Below, piece by piece: positions 6,098 to 11,645 of a stretch of DNA of 11,645 nt. Made by a program: the position numbers and the translations under genes. Each line of letters starts with the position of its first letter. Within the stretch, counting starts at the first letter, position 1. The stretch covers positions 1 through 11,645 of the forward strand of contig CAYGSG010000085.1 of assembly GCA_964352615.1 (NCBI GenBank), read 5' to 3'. The DNA is from OFTM382 sp964352615 (lineage in GTDB: Bacteria > Planctomycetota > Phycisphaerae > Phycisphaerales > UBA1924). The notes beneath the pieces are model-generated. The model saw only the letters and a list, made by a program, of their open reading frames with translations, made no database searches and was not told the DNA's origin.

Positions 6098-6742
6098 ATG
6101 ACCCGCCGAATCCTGATCGCTTTCGCCCTCTTCGCTTCGGTCGCCGTGCTCGCGGCCCTCGCCCGCGATACCACTCGCCCGCCCGGCTCGATCGCCACGG
6201 TCGACACGCTCCGCCTGATGGAGCGGATGCTTGAGATGCCCGAGTTTGCCGACGTCCGCAACACGAAGATCGAGGAGTACCAGACGCCGCTACAGGACCT
6301 TGATACGCGGCTCCGCGCGATGATCGGCCAGTGGCAGGCCATGGACCCCAACACGGTCGAGGCCAATGCGCTCCGAGGGCAAGCCGAGCAGGTTCAGCAG
6401 CAGCTCATGCAGGCCCAGCAAGAAGCCCAGCTCGGCATCGACGCATTCGCCGCCGAGCAGTTCGCCGCCGCGTTCCGCAGGGTCCGTGCGACCGCCGCCG
6501 ACATCGCCGCTAGCGACGGCTACCAGTACGTCATGACCAGCCGCTTCGACGACGAGAACATCCTCACCAAATCAACATCGCTCTTCGTACAGGAGATCCT
6601 GTACCGCTCAGCGCTCATCGCCCCCGAGGGCACGGACATCACCGACGCCGTCGCCCAAGTGCTCAACATCCCCGAGCCAACGCCAGAACCCGCCGTGGAC
6701 TCAGCCCCCACCACCGAGCCCGCGCCTACGCCCGATCCCTGA
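6098..6742 (+). CDS. OmpH/Skp-family periplasmic chaperone-like protein
   Basis: 214 residues. A signal peptide (residues 1-22, RRILIAFALFASVAVLAALA) leads into GSIATVDTLRLMERM, equivalent to the 'iayVdxxrl' strand that opens Skp/OmpH proteins. Residues about 50-135 are a long helical region rich in Q, A, E and R (QAEQVQQQLMQAQQEAQ), as in the tentacle coiled coils of Skp. A closing segment (ASDGYQYVMTSR) precedes a proline/threonine/glutamate-rich tail (190-214) not found in E. coli Skp. Skp holds unfolded outer-membrane proteins in the periplasm. GAGGA at 6086-6090 lies seven bases before the ATG. No bamA or lpxD neighbour is present, unlike the usual skp locus. The family call rests on architecture more than on exact motifs. 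Confidence 0.7.
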   Translation: MTRRILIAFALFASVAVLAALARDTTRPPGSIATVDTLRLMERMLEMPEFADVRNTKIEEYQTPLQDLDTRLRAMIGQWQAMDPNTVEANALRGQAEQVQQQLMQAQQEAQLGIDAFAAEQFAAAFRRVRATAADIAASDGYQYVMTSRFDDENILTKSTSLFVQEILYRSALIAPEGTDITDAVAQVLNIPEPTPEPAVDSAPTTEPAPTPDP

Positions 6743-6767
6743 TCGAGGCAGGCTGCTTCTAAGGTGG

Positions 6768-6786
6768 CACAGGCTTGCAGCCTGTG
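6768..6786. terminator. Strong palindrome at the convergence of the OmpH-like gene and lipB
   Basis: CACAGGCT (6768-6775) and AGCCTGTG (6779-6786) form a perfect 8-bp stem around TGC. The stem can extend outward by a G-T and a G-C pair. It lies between two converging stops (6742 and 6802). No T-tract follows on either strand, so it may be a bidirectional stop or a dispersed REP-like element. Confidence 0.5.
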
Positions 6787-6801
6787 TCTGACGAAACATG
6801 C

Positions 6802-7479
6802 CTATCTCCGCTCATCGAGCAGCGCTTGCAACGCAGATGCGATCGAGCCCTTGGCCTCGGCCATCGACGGCCGCGCCTCGCCAAGCTCCCGCCGCAGGCT
6901 CGTGACCGTGCGCCCCGCCAAGCCGCACGGCACGATCAGATCATAATGCGCCATCTCCGGGTCCACGTTCAGCGACAGCCCGTGCATGCTCACCCATCGG
7001 CGTACACGCACACCCATCGCCGCGATCTTCGAACCCGGCGCCTCGCCCACCCAAACGCCCGTGGCCTTGTCATCCCGCCAGCCCTCGAGCCCGAAGTCCG
7101 CCAGCGTGTCGATGACCGTTTGTTCCAGCAGCCGCATGTACGCGTGCAGGTTCAGCCCGTAGGCGTTGAGATCGAGAATCGGGTACGCCACCAGTTGGCC
7201 CGGCCCGTGGTAGGTCACATCGCCGCCGCGATCCGTCGGCTCAATGGCCACGCCCGCCCGCTCGAACTGCTCAACAGACGCGACCAGGTGCGTCGGCGCC
7301 GATGCACGCTTGGACACGGTTACCACTGGCGCGTGCTCGACCAGCAGCAGGCGGCCCTCGGTGCCGCCGGCCTCACGCCCAGCGATGACCTCCTCAAGGT
7401 GCGCACGCTGCAGGTCGTACGCCTGTGCGTACGCCATGCGTCCAAGATCAATCACCTGCAGCGAGTGGGTCACACGCAA
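6802..7479 (-). CDS. lipB: Octanoyl-[ACP]:protein N-octanoyltransferase LipB
   Basis: Transfers octanoate from acyl carrier protein to the lipoyl domains of 2-oxoacid dehydrogenases and GcvH, the first step of lipoate synthesis; cytoplasmic. The 225 residues fit the family. Visible motifs are LLLVEHAPVVTVSKR (44-58), RGGDVTYHGPGQLVAYPILDL (split here as RGGDVTYHGPGQ at 84-95 and LVAYPILDL at 96-104), TGVWVG (140-145), the catalytic Lys151 in GSKIAAMGVRVRRWV, HGLSLNV (166-172) and the catalytic Cys185 in VPCGL. The start is uncertain: the TTG at 7479 or the GTG at 7473, neither with a visible Shine-Dalgarno. Translation may depend on the SUMF1-type gene that ends 59 bp upstream on the same strand. 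lipA is not in the window. Confidence 0.96.
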   Translation of the reverse strand: MRVTHSLQVIDLGRMAYAQAYDLQRAHLEEVIAGREAGGTEGRLLLVEHAPVVTVSKRASAPTHLVASVEQFERAGVAIEPTDRGGDVTYHGPGQLVAYPILDLNAYGLNLHAYMRLLEQTVIDTLADFGLEGWRDDKATGVWVGEAPGSKIAAMGVRVRRWVSMHGLSLNVDPEMAHYDLIVPCGLAGRTVTSLRRELGEARPSMAEAKGSIASALQALLDERR

Positions 7480-7506
7480 GCATAGGAAACTGCTGCAAGC
7501 TCCCCC

Positions 7507-7534
7507 ATTGCCTATTCCCTATTGCCCATCGCCC
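7507..7534. repeat. Degenerate heptanucleotide tandem repeat, four units
   Basis: ATTGCCT-ATTCCCT-ATTGCCC-ATCGCCC is read as four consecutive 7-bp units in the gap between the SUMF1-type gene and lipB. It resembles the short tandemly repeated repetitive (STRR) heptamers described in cyanobacteria. It ends five bases before the stop of the upstream gene. Confidence 0.6.
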
Positions 7535-7538
7535 CTTC

Positions 7539-8690
7539 TTACGGGCACGGCCCGACGAGCCCGAGCAGCGCGAGGAAGTCGCCGAAGCTCACCATGCCGT
7601 CGGCGCCGCCAAGGGGGGGGAGCGTGCCGAAGTCATCGGCGATGTCGCCCGTGCAGCCCGGTACGCCGCCGGGACAGGGCCCAACCAGGCCGAGCAATGC
7701 CAAGAAGTCGCCGAAGCTCACCATGCCGTCGGGGCCGCCCGTCGGGGGGAGCGTGCCGAAGTCGTCGGAGATATCGCCGGGGCATTGGAGCGGCAAAGGG
7801 CTTGCAATGCGAAAGCCCCACCATCGGCCTTCATTCCAAGGAGGGCGAATCGACGCGCTAACTCGTGCCTGAAGAAAAACCTCGTCGACTGACCATCCGC
7901 CCCCTCGAATGGGGCGTTTGAATTGTATCCATGTCTCGTTCCACTCCCAGACGTTCCCACTCATGTCGAACGCGCCGTAGTAGCTCGTACTGCTCTGCCC
8001 CGCCGATCCAACGTCGGTCAAATTTCCGACCAAACCGTTCCACACCGCGCCCCGGTTGTAATTCGCCACGTTGAAACCAGGGTTTGAAATTCCTCCAGTC
8101 GAAGTTGCGGTGGCGACCGTCGGCACATCGTTGCTTCGTGTTGCGTATTGCCAATAGTCATCCGAGTCACCGCCTTGCGAAGCAGGTTGGTGATACGCGG
8201 CCTTGTACCATTCGTCTTGAGTTGGAAGGAAATACCGGGCGTCGACCATGCGCAGGTCGGACACGTAGTCTATTGCGTAAGCACCCGTTTCTGTGCTCCC
8301 GTTGCCTTGACCATTGTGGAGCCAATTGATGAATTGGATTGCGTCGTGGAACGACACATAGTTCACGGGCTTGTCGCCCATATCAGCCTTTACGGCATAC
8401 CCGTAGCTTCCATCCTCGCCGGAACGGATGATCCCGCCCCACGGATCGTCGCTCATCTCCTCGTTGTAGAGGAAGGTCGGGTCTGCTGCGGCAACAGCGT
8501 TCAGGAATGCGGCGTACTGGGCGTTGGTAACCTCGTGCGCGCTGATGCGGTACTCGTAGAGAACGCTGCCTAGGCCTGTGGCCGGATCGGCCGCATTGCC
8601 CGCGTTGCCGACAGTTACCCACTCAAACTCCACTTGCCCGCTCGCAACAGCGGCCAGACCTATCACAGCAATCACGCACGTTCTTCTCAC
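7539..8690 (-). CDS. Secreted SUMF1/FGE-fold protein with two C-terminal dockerin-like repeats
   Basis: 383 residues. A signal peptide (1-19, MRRTCVIAVIGLAAVASGQ) indicates export. Residues 22-296 carry the formylglycine-generating-enzyme-sulfatase (SUMF1/EgtB/PvdO) fold: YRISAHEVTNAQYAAFLNA (47-65), PVNYVSFHDAIQFINWL (108-124), RYFLPTQDEWYKAAYH (152-167), the signature FDMSGNVWEW (241-250), RGGGWS (262-267) and WGFRIA (291-296). The two active-site cysteines of true FGE, expected between RGGGWS and GFRIA, are absent, so formylglycine formation is unlikely. Residues 305-340 and 348-383 are near-identical repeats with an Asp/Gly-rich, calcium-loop-like pattern (GDI-x-DDFGTLPP ... DGMVSFGDFLALLG), similar to dockerin-like tails on planctomycete secreted proteins. 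The start is a GTG at 8690 with GAGAGGAG (8704-8697) six bases upstream. It precedes lipB, probably by position only. The substrate or binding partner is unknown. Confidence 0.85.
   Translation of the reverse strand: MRRTCVIAVIGLAAVASGQVEFEWVTVGNAGNAADPATGLGSVLYEYRISAHEVTNAQYAAFLNAVAAADPTFLYNEEMSDDPWGGIIRSGEDGSYGYAVKADMGDKPVNYVSFHDAIQFINWLHNGQGNGSTETGAYAIDYVSDLRMVDARYFLPTQDEWYKAAYHQPASQGGDSDDYWQYATRSNDVPTVATATSTGGISNPGFNVANYNRGAVWNGLVGNLTDVGSAGQSSTSYYGAFDMSGNVWEWNETWIQFKRPIRGGGWSVDEVFLQARVSASIRPPWNEGRWWGFRIASPLPLQCPGDISDDFGTLPPTGGPDGMVSFGDFLALLGLVGPCPGGVPGCTGDIADDFGTLPPLGGADGMVSFGDFLALLGLVGPCP
7542..7778 (-). repeat. 129-bp-period tandem repeat encoding the dockerin-like tail
   Basis: Two copies, 7778-7671 and 7649-7542, offset by 129 bp (43 codons). 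The 36-residue units differ at three positions (S/A, T/L, P/A). The DNA also has silent differences, which suggests the duplication is old and the protein sequence is under selection. The downstream copy has a run of eight C on the coding strand (plus-strand G at 7613-7620). Confidence 0.85.
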
Positions 8691-8718
8691 AGCGGGCTCC
8701 TCTCGGGCTTGGTTCTCC

Positions 8719-8748
8719 AGCCTACCCGAAGCGACAGCCCCGGCTCAA
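8719..8748 (-). promoter_or_regulatory. Weak candidate promoter for the SUMF1-type gene
   Basis: On the minus strand TTGAGC (8748-8743) and TAGGCT (8724-8719) are 18 bases apart, giving a predicted start just upstream of the Shine-Dalgarno at 8704-8697. Matches are only about four and three of six. The site overlaps the hairpin at 8728-8753. Confidence 0.2.
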
Positions 8749-8758
8749 GCTTCTTTTT
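8728..8758 (+). terminator. Imperfect hairpin followed by T5
   Basis: GAAGC (8728-8732) pairs with GCTTC (8749-8753). An inner AGC/GCT stem is separated by a 3x3 internal loop, and TTTTT follows at 8754-8758. On the plus strand it resembles an intrinsic terminator, but no plus-strand gene lies upstream. It might stop antisense transcription into the SUMF1-type gene's promoter region. Confidence 0.25.
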
Positions 8759-8759
8759 G

Positions 8760-8966
8760 GCGGCTGAACGCCGCAGTCTCGCTGCCTGATGCCCGGTAAC
8801 CGCCGGGTTCGATTCCGTCAACGCCCGCTCATGCTTCATAAGAGGGCTGCATCGCTCCGGCGCAGCCCCGCGATGCTTATCCGCCGGGCTGCAGCGCCCC
8901 GGCGCAGCCGTGCAGAGGCCTTCTGCACGCCAGCGGCGGACCCGTGCTGGCCCGCGAACAGCGGGC
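8760..8966. repeat. Array of consecutive inverted repeats in a gene-free stretch
   Basis: The stretch 8691-9112 has no supported gene. Seven inverted repeats follow each other: GCGGC/GCCGC (8760-8774), CCCGG/CCGGG (8792-8807), GGGCTGC/GCAGCCC (8844-8868), GGCTGC/GCAGCC (8887-8909), GTGCAGA/TCTGCAC (8910-8928), GCCAGC/GCTGGC (8929-8951) and GCCCGC/GCGGGC (8950-8966). The last four abut or overlap. High GC makes short stems likely by chance; the close packing is the notable part. Confidence 0.55.
8831..8914. repeat. Two tandem copies of a roughly 42-bp hairpin repeat
   Basis: Copies at 8831-8872 and 8873-8914 both begin ATGCTT. Both share GGGCTGCA and CCGGCGCAGCC in register, with changes concentrated in the seven bases after ATGCTT. 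Each copy contains one of the GCAGCC stem-loops. Shorter echoes of GCAGCC follow at about 8967 and 9008. Confidence 0.6.
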
Positions 8967-9112
8967 GCAGCCGTGTTCTTGCACGTAACTGTCAAGCTTC
9001 GGGCCGGTGCAGCCGATGAACCTTCCACAAAGCCGCGGTTGCCCTTCCGCCCGCGTGCCTTACTGCCAGAACGCCCGCCCTTATGGCTTCGTGAAGCCCG
9101 GAGTATCCCGCC

Positions 9113-9856
9113 ATGACCACCGTGCCCCGCACCATCGATGCCCGCATCCAGTTCTACATCAACCACCTGCCCGCGTGGGAGGCCAACGCGGACGCGATCG
9201 GGCTCACCGACGAGCAAGTCGCGGTGCTCGGAGCCGCGATCGAACAAGCCCAGGACGCCCAAGCGGCCGCCGAGCGCGCTCGGCAGGTCTCTGCTACCGC
9301 TACCGCCGCACTCAACCGAGCCGTCGACCACCTGCACAGCGGTCCCGGGCTCGGCAGCGCCCTGATCGAGACCATCCGCAGCCGCGCGGCCTCCACCGGC
9401 GACCCGCGCGTGCTCACGCTCGCCCAGCTGCCCACGCCCAAAGCCCGCCGGTCGTCCAACGCCGTGCCCCCGCCGGGCAGCCCGCGCAGCTTCACAACCC
9501 AGCTGCTGGCCACCGGGCCGCTGCGGCTGCGGTGGAAGTGCGACAACCCGCCGGGCACCAGCGGCACTGTTTATGAGGTCGCCCGCAGGCTCGGCCACGA
9601 CATCCCCACCAACGCGCAGCCTTGGGTGCGGCTGGGCGCCGTCGGCCGCAAGGAGTTCATCGATACCTCGCTGCCCGCCGGGCTCGCTCCGGAACTGGCT
9701 GGAACGATCACGTACGCGGTGACCGCGACCCGCTCGACCCGCCGCGGCACCACCGCGAGGCACACCGTGGTCATTGGCAGCGTGCGGACCGCCCAGGCCA
9801 ACTCCGAATCAAAGAACGAACCCGAGCGCGGGCCCAAGCTGAAGGTCGCCTCGTAG
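9113..9856 (+). CDS. Unrecognised protein: helical N-terminal half plus predicted beta-sandwich domain
   Basis: 247 residues, no signal peptide. Residues 10-75 (RIQFYINHLPAWEANADAIG, then LTDEQVAVLGAAIEQAQ and an Ala/Gln-rich helix) look like a helical bundle. A linker with VPPPGSPRSF (118-127) leads to residues about 128-222. That segment has a fibronectin-III-like strand pattern: LRLRWKCDNPPG, GTVYEVARRL, WVRLGAVGRKEFIDTSLP and ITYAVTATRS. The C-terminus is charged (ESKNEPERGPKLK). I recall hypothetical proteins of this layout in planctomycetes but know no function; that memory is weak evidence. GGAG at 9100-9103 lies nine bases before the ATG, directly after a GGCTT/AAGCC hairpin (9085-9098). 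The gene precedes lpxA by 38 bp on the same strand. Confidence 0.78.
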   Translation: MTTVPRTIDARIQFYINHLPAWEANADAIGLTDEQVAVLGAAIEQAQDAQAAAERARQVSATATAALNRAVDHLHSGPGLGSALIETIRSRAASTGDPRVLTLAQLPTPKARRSSNAVPPPGSPRSFTTQLLATGPLRLRWKCDNPPGTSGTVYEVARRLGHDIPTNAQPWVRLGAVGRKEFIDTSLPAGLAPELAGTITYAVTATRSTRRGTTARHTVVIGSVRTAQANSESKNEPERGPKLKVAS

Positions 9857-9859
9857 CGC

Positions 9860-9894
9860 TGCCCCTTGCTGCCCCCCGCCCCTATCCTCTCTCT
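9860..9894 (+). other. Pyrimidine-rich tract before lpxA, no Shine-Dalgarno
   Basis: The 35 bases before the lpxA ATG are almost all C and T, with no purine-rich ribosome-binding site. Most other starts in the window either overlap the previous gene or have a purine-rich site, so lpxA initiation must work in another way. Confidence 0.5.
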
Positions 9895-10755
9895 ATGCCG
9901 CCAACCGCGACCCAAGCATCCATCCACCCCACCGCGATCATCGATGACCGTGCCGTCATCGACCCCTCGGCCGCCGTCGGCCCCTACGCCGTCATCGAGG
10001 GCGAGGTCGTCCTCGGCCCGGGCGTCGTGGTCGGCCCCCACGCCGTGCTCACCGGCCCCTTGACCGTCGGCGAGGGCTCAGCCATCCACCCGTTCGCCCG
10101 CATCGGCGGCCCGCCGCAGGATTACAAGTTCACCGCCGACTCCATCACTGCCGGGGTCCGGATCGGCTCGCACACGATCGTCCGCGAGCACGCCTCCATC
10201 CACGCCGCCACGAGCGAAAGCCAGCCGACCACCGTCGGCAACAAGTGCTTCCTGATGGCATCGACGCACCTGGGCCACGACTGCCAGATCGGCAACAGCG
10301 TGATCCTCGTCAACTACGCGGGCCTGAGCGGGCACACCGAGGTCGCCGACAACGTCACCATCTCCGGCCACTGCGGCACGCATCAGTTCACACGCATCGG
10401 CCGGCTCGCGTTCTTCAGCGGCGGCACGCACGTGGGCATGGACGTGCCCCCGTTCTGCGTCGTCAACGAACGCCAGCGGCTCGGCGGCATCAACCACGTG
10501 GGCATGCGACGCAACGGCGTGAGCCGCGAGGACATCACCAAGGTGCGCAGCGTGTTCCGCGAGGTCTTCTGGCGGCAGGTGCCATCGGCCGAGCGCAAAG
10601 AGATTCTCGCCGAGCGCGCCCTCGGGTGCGAGCCCATCGCCGAGATGGCAGAGTTCGTCGCCGCCTCCAAGCGAGGCATCGTCCCCGGCTTGGGCCGCCC
10701 GCCCCGCGGCGCGGGCAACCGCGACCAAGCCGAGGCCGAAGGCACGAACGGATGA
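9895..10755 (+). CDS. lpxA: UDP-N-acetylglucosamine O-acyltransferase LpxA
   Basis: Catalyses the first step of lipid A synthesis, moving a 3-hydroxyacyl chain from acyl carrier protein to the 3-OH of UDP-GlcNAc in the cytoplasm. 286 residues, slightly longer than the 262 of E. coli. Residues 9-195 are left-handed beta-helix hexapeptide repeats (IHPTAIIDDRAVIDPSAAVG and on). Diagnostic motifs are IGGPPQDYKF (70-79), the catalytic His128 in LGHDCQIGN, HCGTHQF (159-165), GMDVPPF (181-187) and NHVGMRRNGVSREDI (200-214), followed by the C-terminal helical region. A proline/glycine-rich tail (262-286) is extra. The same frame is open upstream to 9622, but that part overlaps the preceding gene; ATG 9895 fits the family N-terminus. 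The stop overlaps the next start (ATGA). The gene implies an outer membrane with LPS. Confidence 0.96.
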   Translation: MPPTATQASIHPTAIIDDRAVIDPSAAVGPYAVIEGEVVLGPGVVVGPHAVLTGPLTVGEGSAIHPFARIGGPPQDYKFTADSITAGVRIGSHTIVREHASIHAATSESQPTTVGNKCFLMASTHLGHDCQIGNSVILVNYAGLSGHTEVADNVTISGHCGTHQFTRIGRLAFFSGGTHVGMDVPPFCVVNERQRLGGINHVGMRRNGVSREDITKVRSVFREVFWRQVPSAERKEILAERALGCEPIAEMAEFVAASKRGIVPGLGRPPRGAGNRDQAEAEGTNG

Positions 10756-11645
10756 CCTCCGCCGCCGAGTTCCGTCTGCGCTCTGCCCCGCAACGCCGGG
10801 CGCCCGCTCGCATCCCCAGCGAGTACCCACCGCCTCCGCCCGCTGAGTCGCAGGCCTCGCTCTGCGTGCTCGCTTCTGGCTCCAAGGGCAACGCAGCATT
10901 GCTCGTCGTGCAGGCCGAAGGCCGGCGCCACGCGGTGCTGCTCGATTGCGGCCTCTCGCCCCGCCACACCTTCGGCGCGCTCAAGAGCGCAGGGCTGACT
11001 CCCAACGACCTCTCGGCCGTCGTGCTCACCCACCTCGACGCGGACCATTTCAAGCCCGCGTGGGTCCGCTCCATGCCACGCCACACGCCCGTCTACATCC
11101 ACCGAAGCCACCGCGGCCGCGCGCAGCGCCAGCACTACTTCACGCCGACCACGCTGCTGTTTGATGGCGCCTTCGACCTCGCCGGTGGACGCCTCGGCGT
11201 GCGCGTCGAGCCCCTGCTGCTCGCGCACGATCAACTCGGCGTAGCGACCTTCCGCATCACGCTGCCAAACGGGGCCTCCATCGGCTACGCCACGGACCTC
11301 GGCAGGCCGACTCCCTCGCTCGCTTCTCACCTCGCGGGCGTTGATGTGCTCGCCATCGAGAGCAACTACTGCCCGCAGTTGCAAGAAGCGTCACCCCGGC
11401 CAGCGTTCCTCAAGCAGCGCATCACGAGCGGCGGCGGGCACCTCTCCAACCAGCAAGCCGCCAAGGTCACGAGCCAGATCGCGCCGCGCGAGCATGTTGT
11501 CCTCCTCCACCTCTCCCGTGAGTGCAACACGCCCGAGCTTGCCGCTCAAGACCATGCCGACAACCCTTACAGGCTGACCATCTCCGATCAGTTCATCCCG
11601 ACGCCCTGGATCGCGGCTCGGCCTTCCCGAGCGACCGCCCCAGCC
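10752..11645 (+). CDS. YycJ/WalJ-like metallo-beta-lactamase-fold hydrolase, C-terminus cut by the window
   Basis: 298 codons without a stop to the window edge. After a 34-residue Arg/Pro-rich extension come VLASGSKGNA (39-48) and LLDCGLSPR (63-71), then the metal motif LTHLDADHF (92-100), i.e. H94-x-D96-x-D98-H99. LLAHD (156-160), IGYATDLG (177-184), VLAIESNYC (199-207), GHLSN (229-233) and LLHLSRECNTPELA (251-264) follow. The GHLSN and HLS-x-E-x-NTPELA motifs are typical of the YycJ/WalJ group, thought to be nucleases acting with WalRK in Firmicutes and otherwise poorly understood. Most members have H-x-H-x-D-H; here the second His is Asp. The ATG overlaps the lpxA TGA, so the two are probably translated together. 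Near full length by comparison with YycJ. Confidence 0.85.
   Translation, partial: MTSAAEFRLRSAPQRRAPARIPSEYPPPPPAESQASLCVLASGSKGNAALLVVQAEGRRHAVLLDCGLSPRHTFGALKSAGLTPNDLSAVVLTHLDADHFKPAWVRSMPRHTPVYIHRSHRGRAQRQHYFTPTTLLFDGAFDLAGGRLGVRVEPLLLAHDQLGVATFRITLPNGASIGYATDLGRPTPSLASHLAGVDVLAIESNYCPQLQEASPRPAFLKQRITSGGGHLSNQQAAKVTSQIAPREHVVLLHLSRECNTPELAAQDHADNPYRLTISDQFIPTPWIAARPSRATAPA

Noticed and set aside
5836..6366. Minus-strand open frame overlapping the OmpH-like gene
   Set aside because: Mostly antisense to a gene with a signal peptide and family architecture, and it runs through the promoter region at 5964-5991.
8806..8819. GGTTCGATTCC, resembling a tRNA T-loop (B box)
   Set aside because: The flanking T-stem does not pair beyond two bases, and no acceptor, D or anticodon arms fit upstream.
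8983..8992. Minus-strand TTGACA, a perfect -35 hexamer
   Set aside because: No acceptable -10 hexamer lies 15-19 bases downstream.
8687..9763. Long minus-strand open frame opposite the 9113-9856 gene and through the hairpin region
   Set aside because: Its first part is antisense to a better-supported plus-strand gene and the translation is Gly/Ala/Arg-rich in the manner of high-GC shadow frames. The tail (51 codons from an ATG at 8840) does end in a GTGA overlap with the SUMF1-type gene, but it has no Shine-Dalgarno and one such overlap can be chance.
9622..9894. In-frame upstream extension of lpxA
   Set aside because: It overlaps the 9113-9856 gene in another frame and adds Arg-rich sequence absent from LpxA; the ATG at 9895 leads straight into the first hexapeptide repeat.
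10383..11384. Minus-strand open frame of 333 codons opposite lpxA and the hydrolase gene
   Set aside because: It is antisense to two genes with clear family motifs, and its translation has no recognisable motif.

Overview
The window reads as ordinary chromosomal DNA of a high-GC Gram-negative bacterium, most likely a planctomycete of the Phycisphaerae type. This rests on several features together: lipid A synthesis (LpxA), an OmpH/Skp-like periplasmic chaperone, a secreted sulfatase-modifying-factor (SUMF1-type) protein ending in GC-rich dockerin-like repeats, a pseudopilin-like secreted protein with an N-terminal methylation motif, and a reduced, rearranged division/cell-wall (dcw) cluster. 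The taxonomic call is inference. No transposase, integrase, CRISPR array, rRNA or tRNA was seen.

Region 1 (1-2900, minus strand) is a dcw-type operon read right to left: rsmH, a tiny ORF, a membrane-anchored double-LysM protein, an FtsL-like bitopic protein, and the start of ftsI, which runs off the left edge. The genes are joined by 1-4 nt stop/start overlaps. An 11-bp tandem duplication at the rsmH stop appears to have opened the only real gap.

Region 2 (2940-5155, plus strand) runs divergently from rsmH after only 39 bp. It holds an S49 (SppA-type) peptidase with a lipobox, a pseudopilin-like protein and a small conserved-looking protein of unknown function.

Region 3 (5207-5991, minus strand) holds two small unrecognised genes, each with a strong Shine-Dalgarno. 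The upstream one has a recognisable sigma-70 promoter and a leader carrying a perfect 15-nt palindrome and a hairpin. This is the least ordinary part of the window.

Region 4 (6098-8690) has the OmpH-like gene on the plus strand converging on a minus-strand pair, the SUMF1-type gene followed by lipB. A strong palindrome lies at the convergence point and a degenerate heptamer repeat lies between the pair.

Region 5 (8691-9112) has no supported gene and consists of closely packed inverted repeats, including a roughly 42-bp tandem repeat.

Region 6 (9113-11645, plus strand) holds an unrecognised helical plus beta-domain protein, then lpxA overlapping by 4 nt a YycJ/WalJ-like metallo-beta-lactamase-fold hydrolase that runs off the right edge.

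I found no complete new multi-gene system such as a defence island or biosynthetic cluster. The best leads are the small-gene unit of region 3, the reinitiation ladder and LysM insertion in the dcw cluster, the hairpin array, and the SUMF1-type protein without catalytic cysteines.
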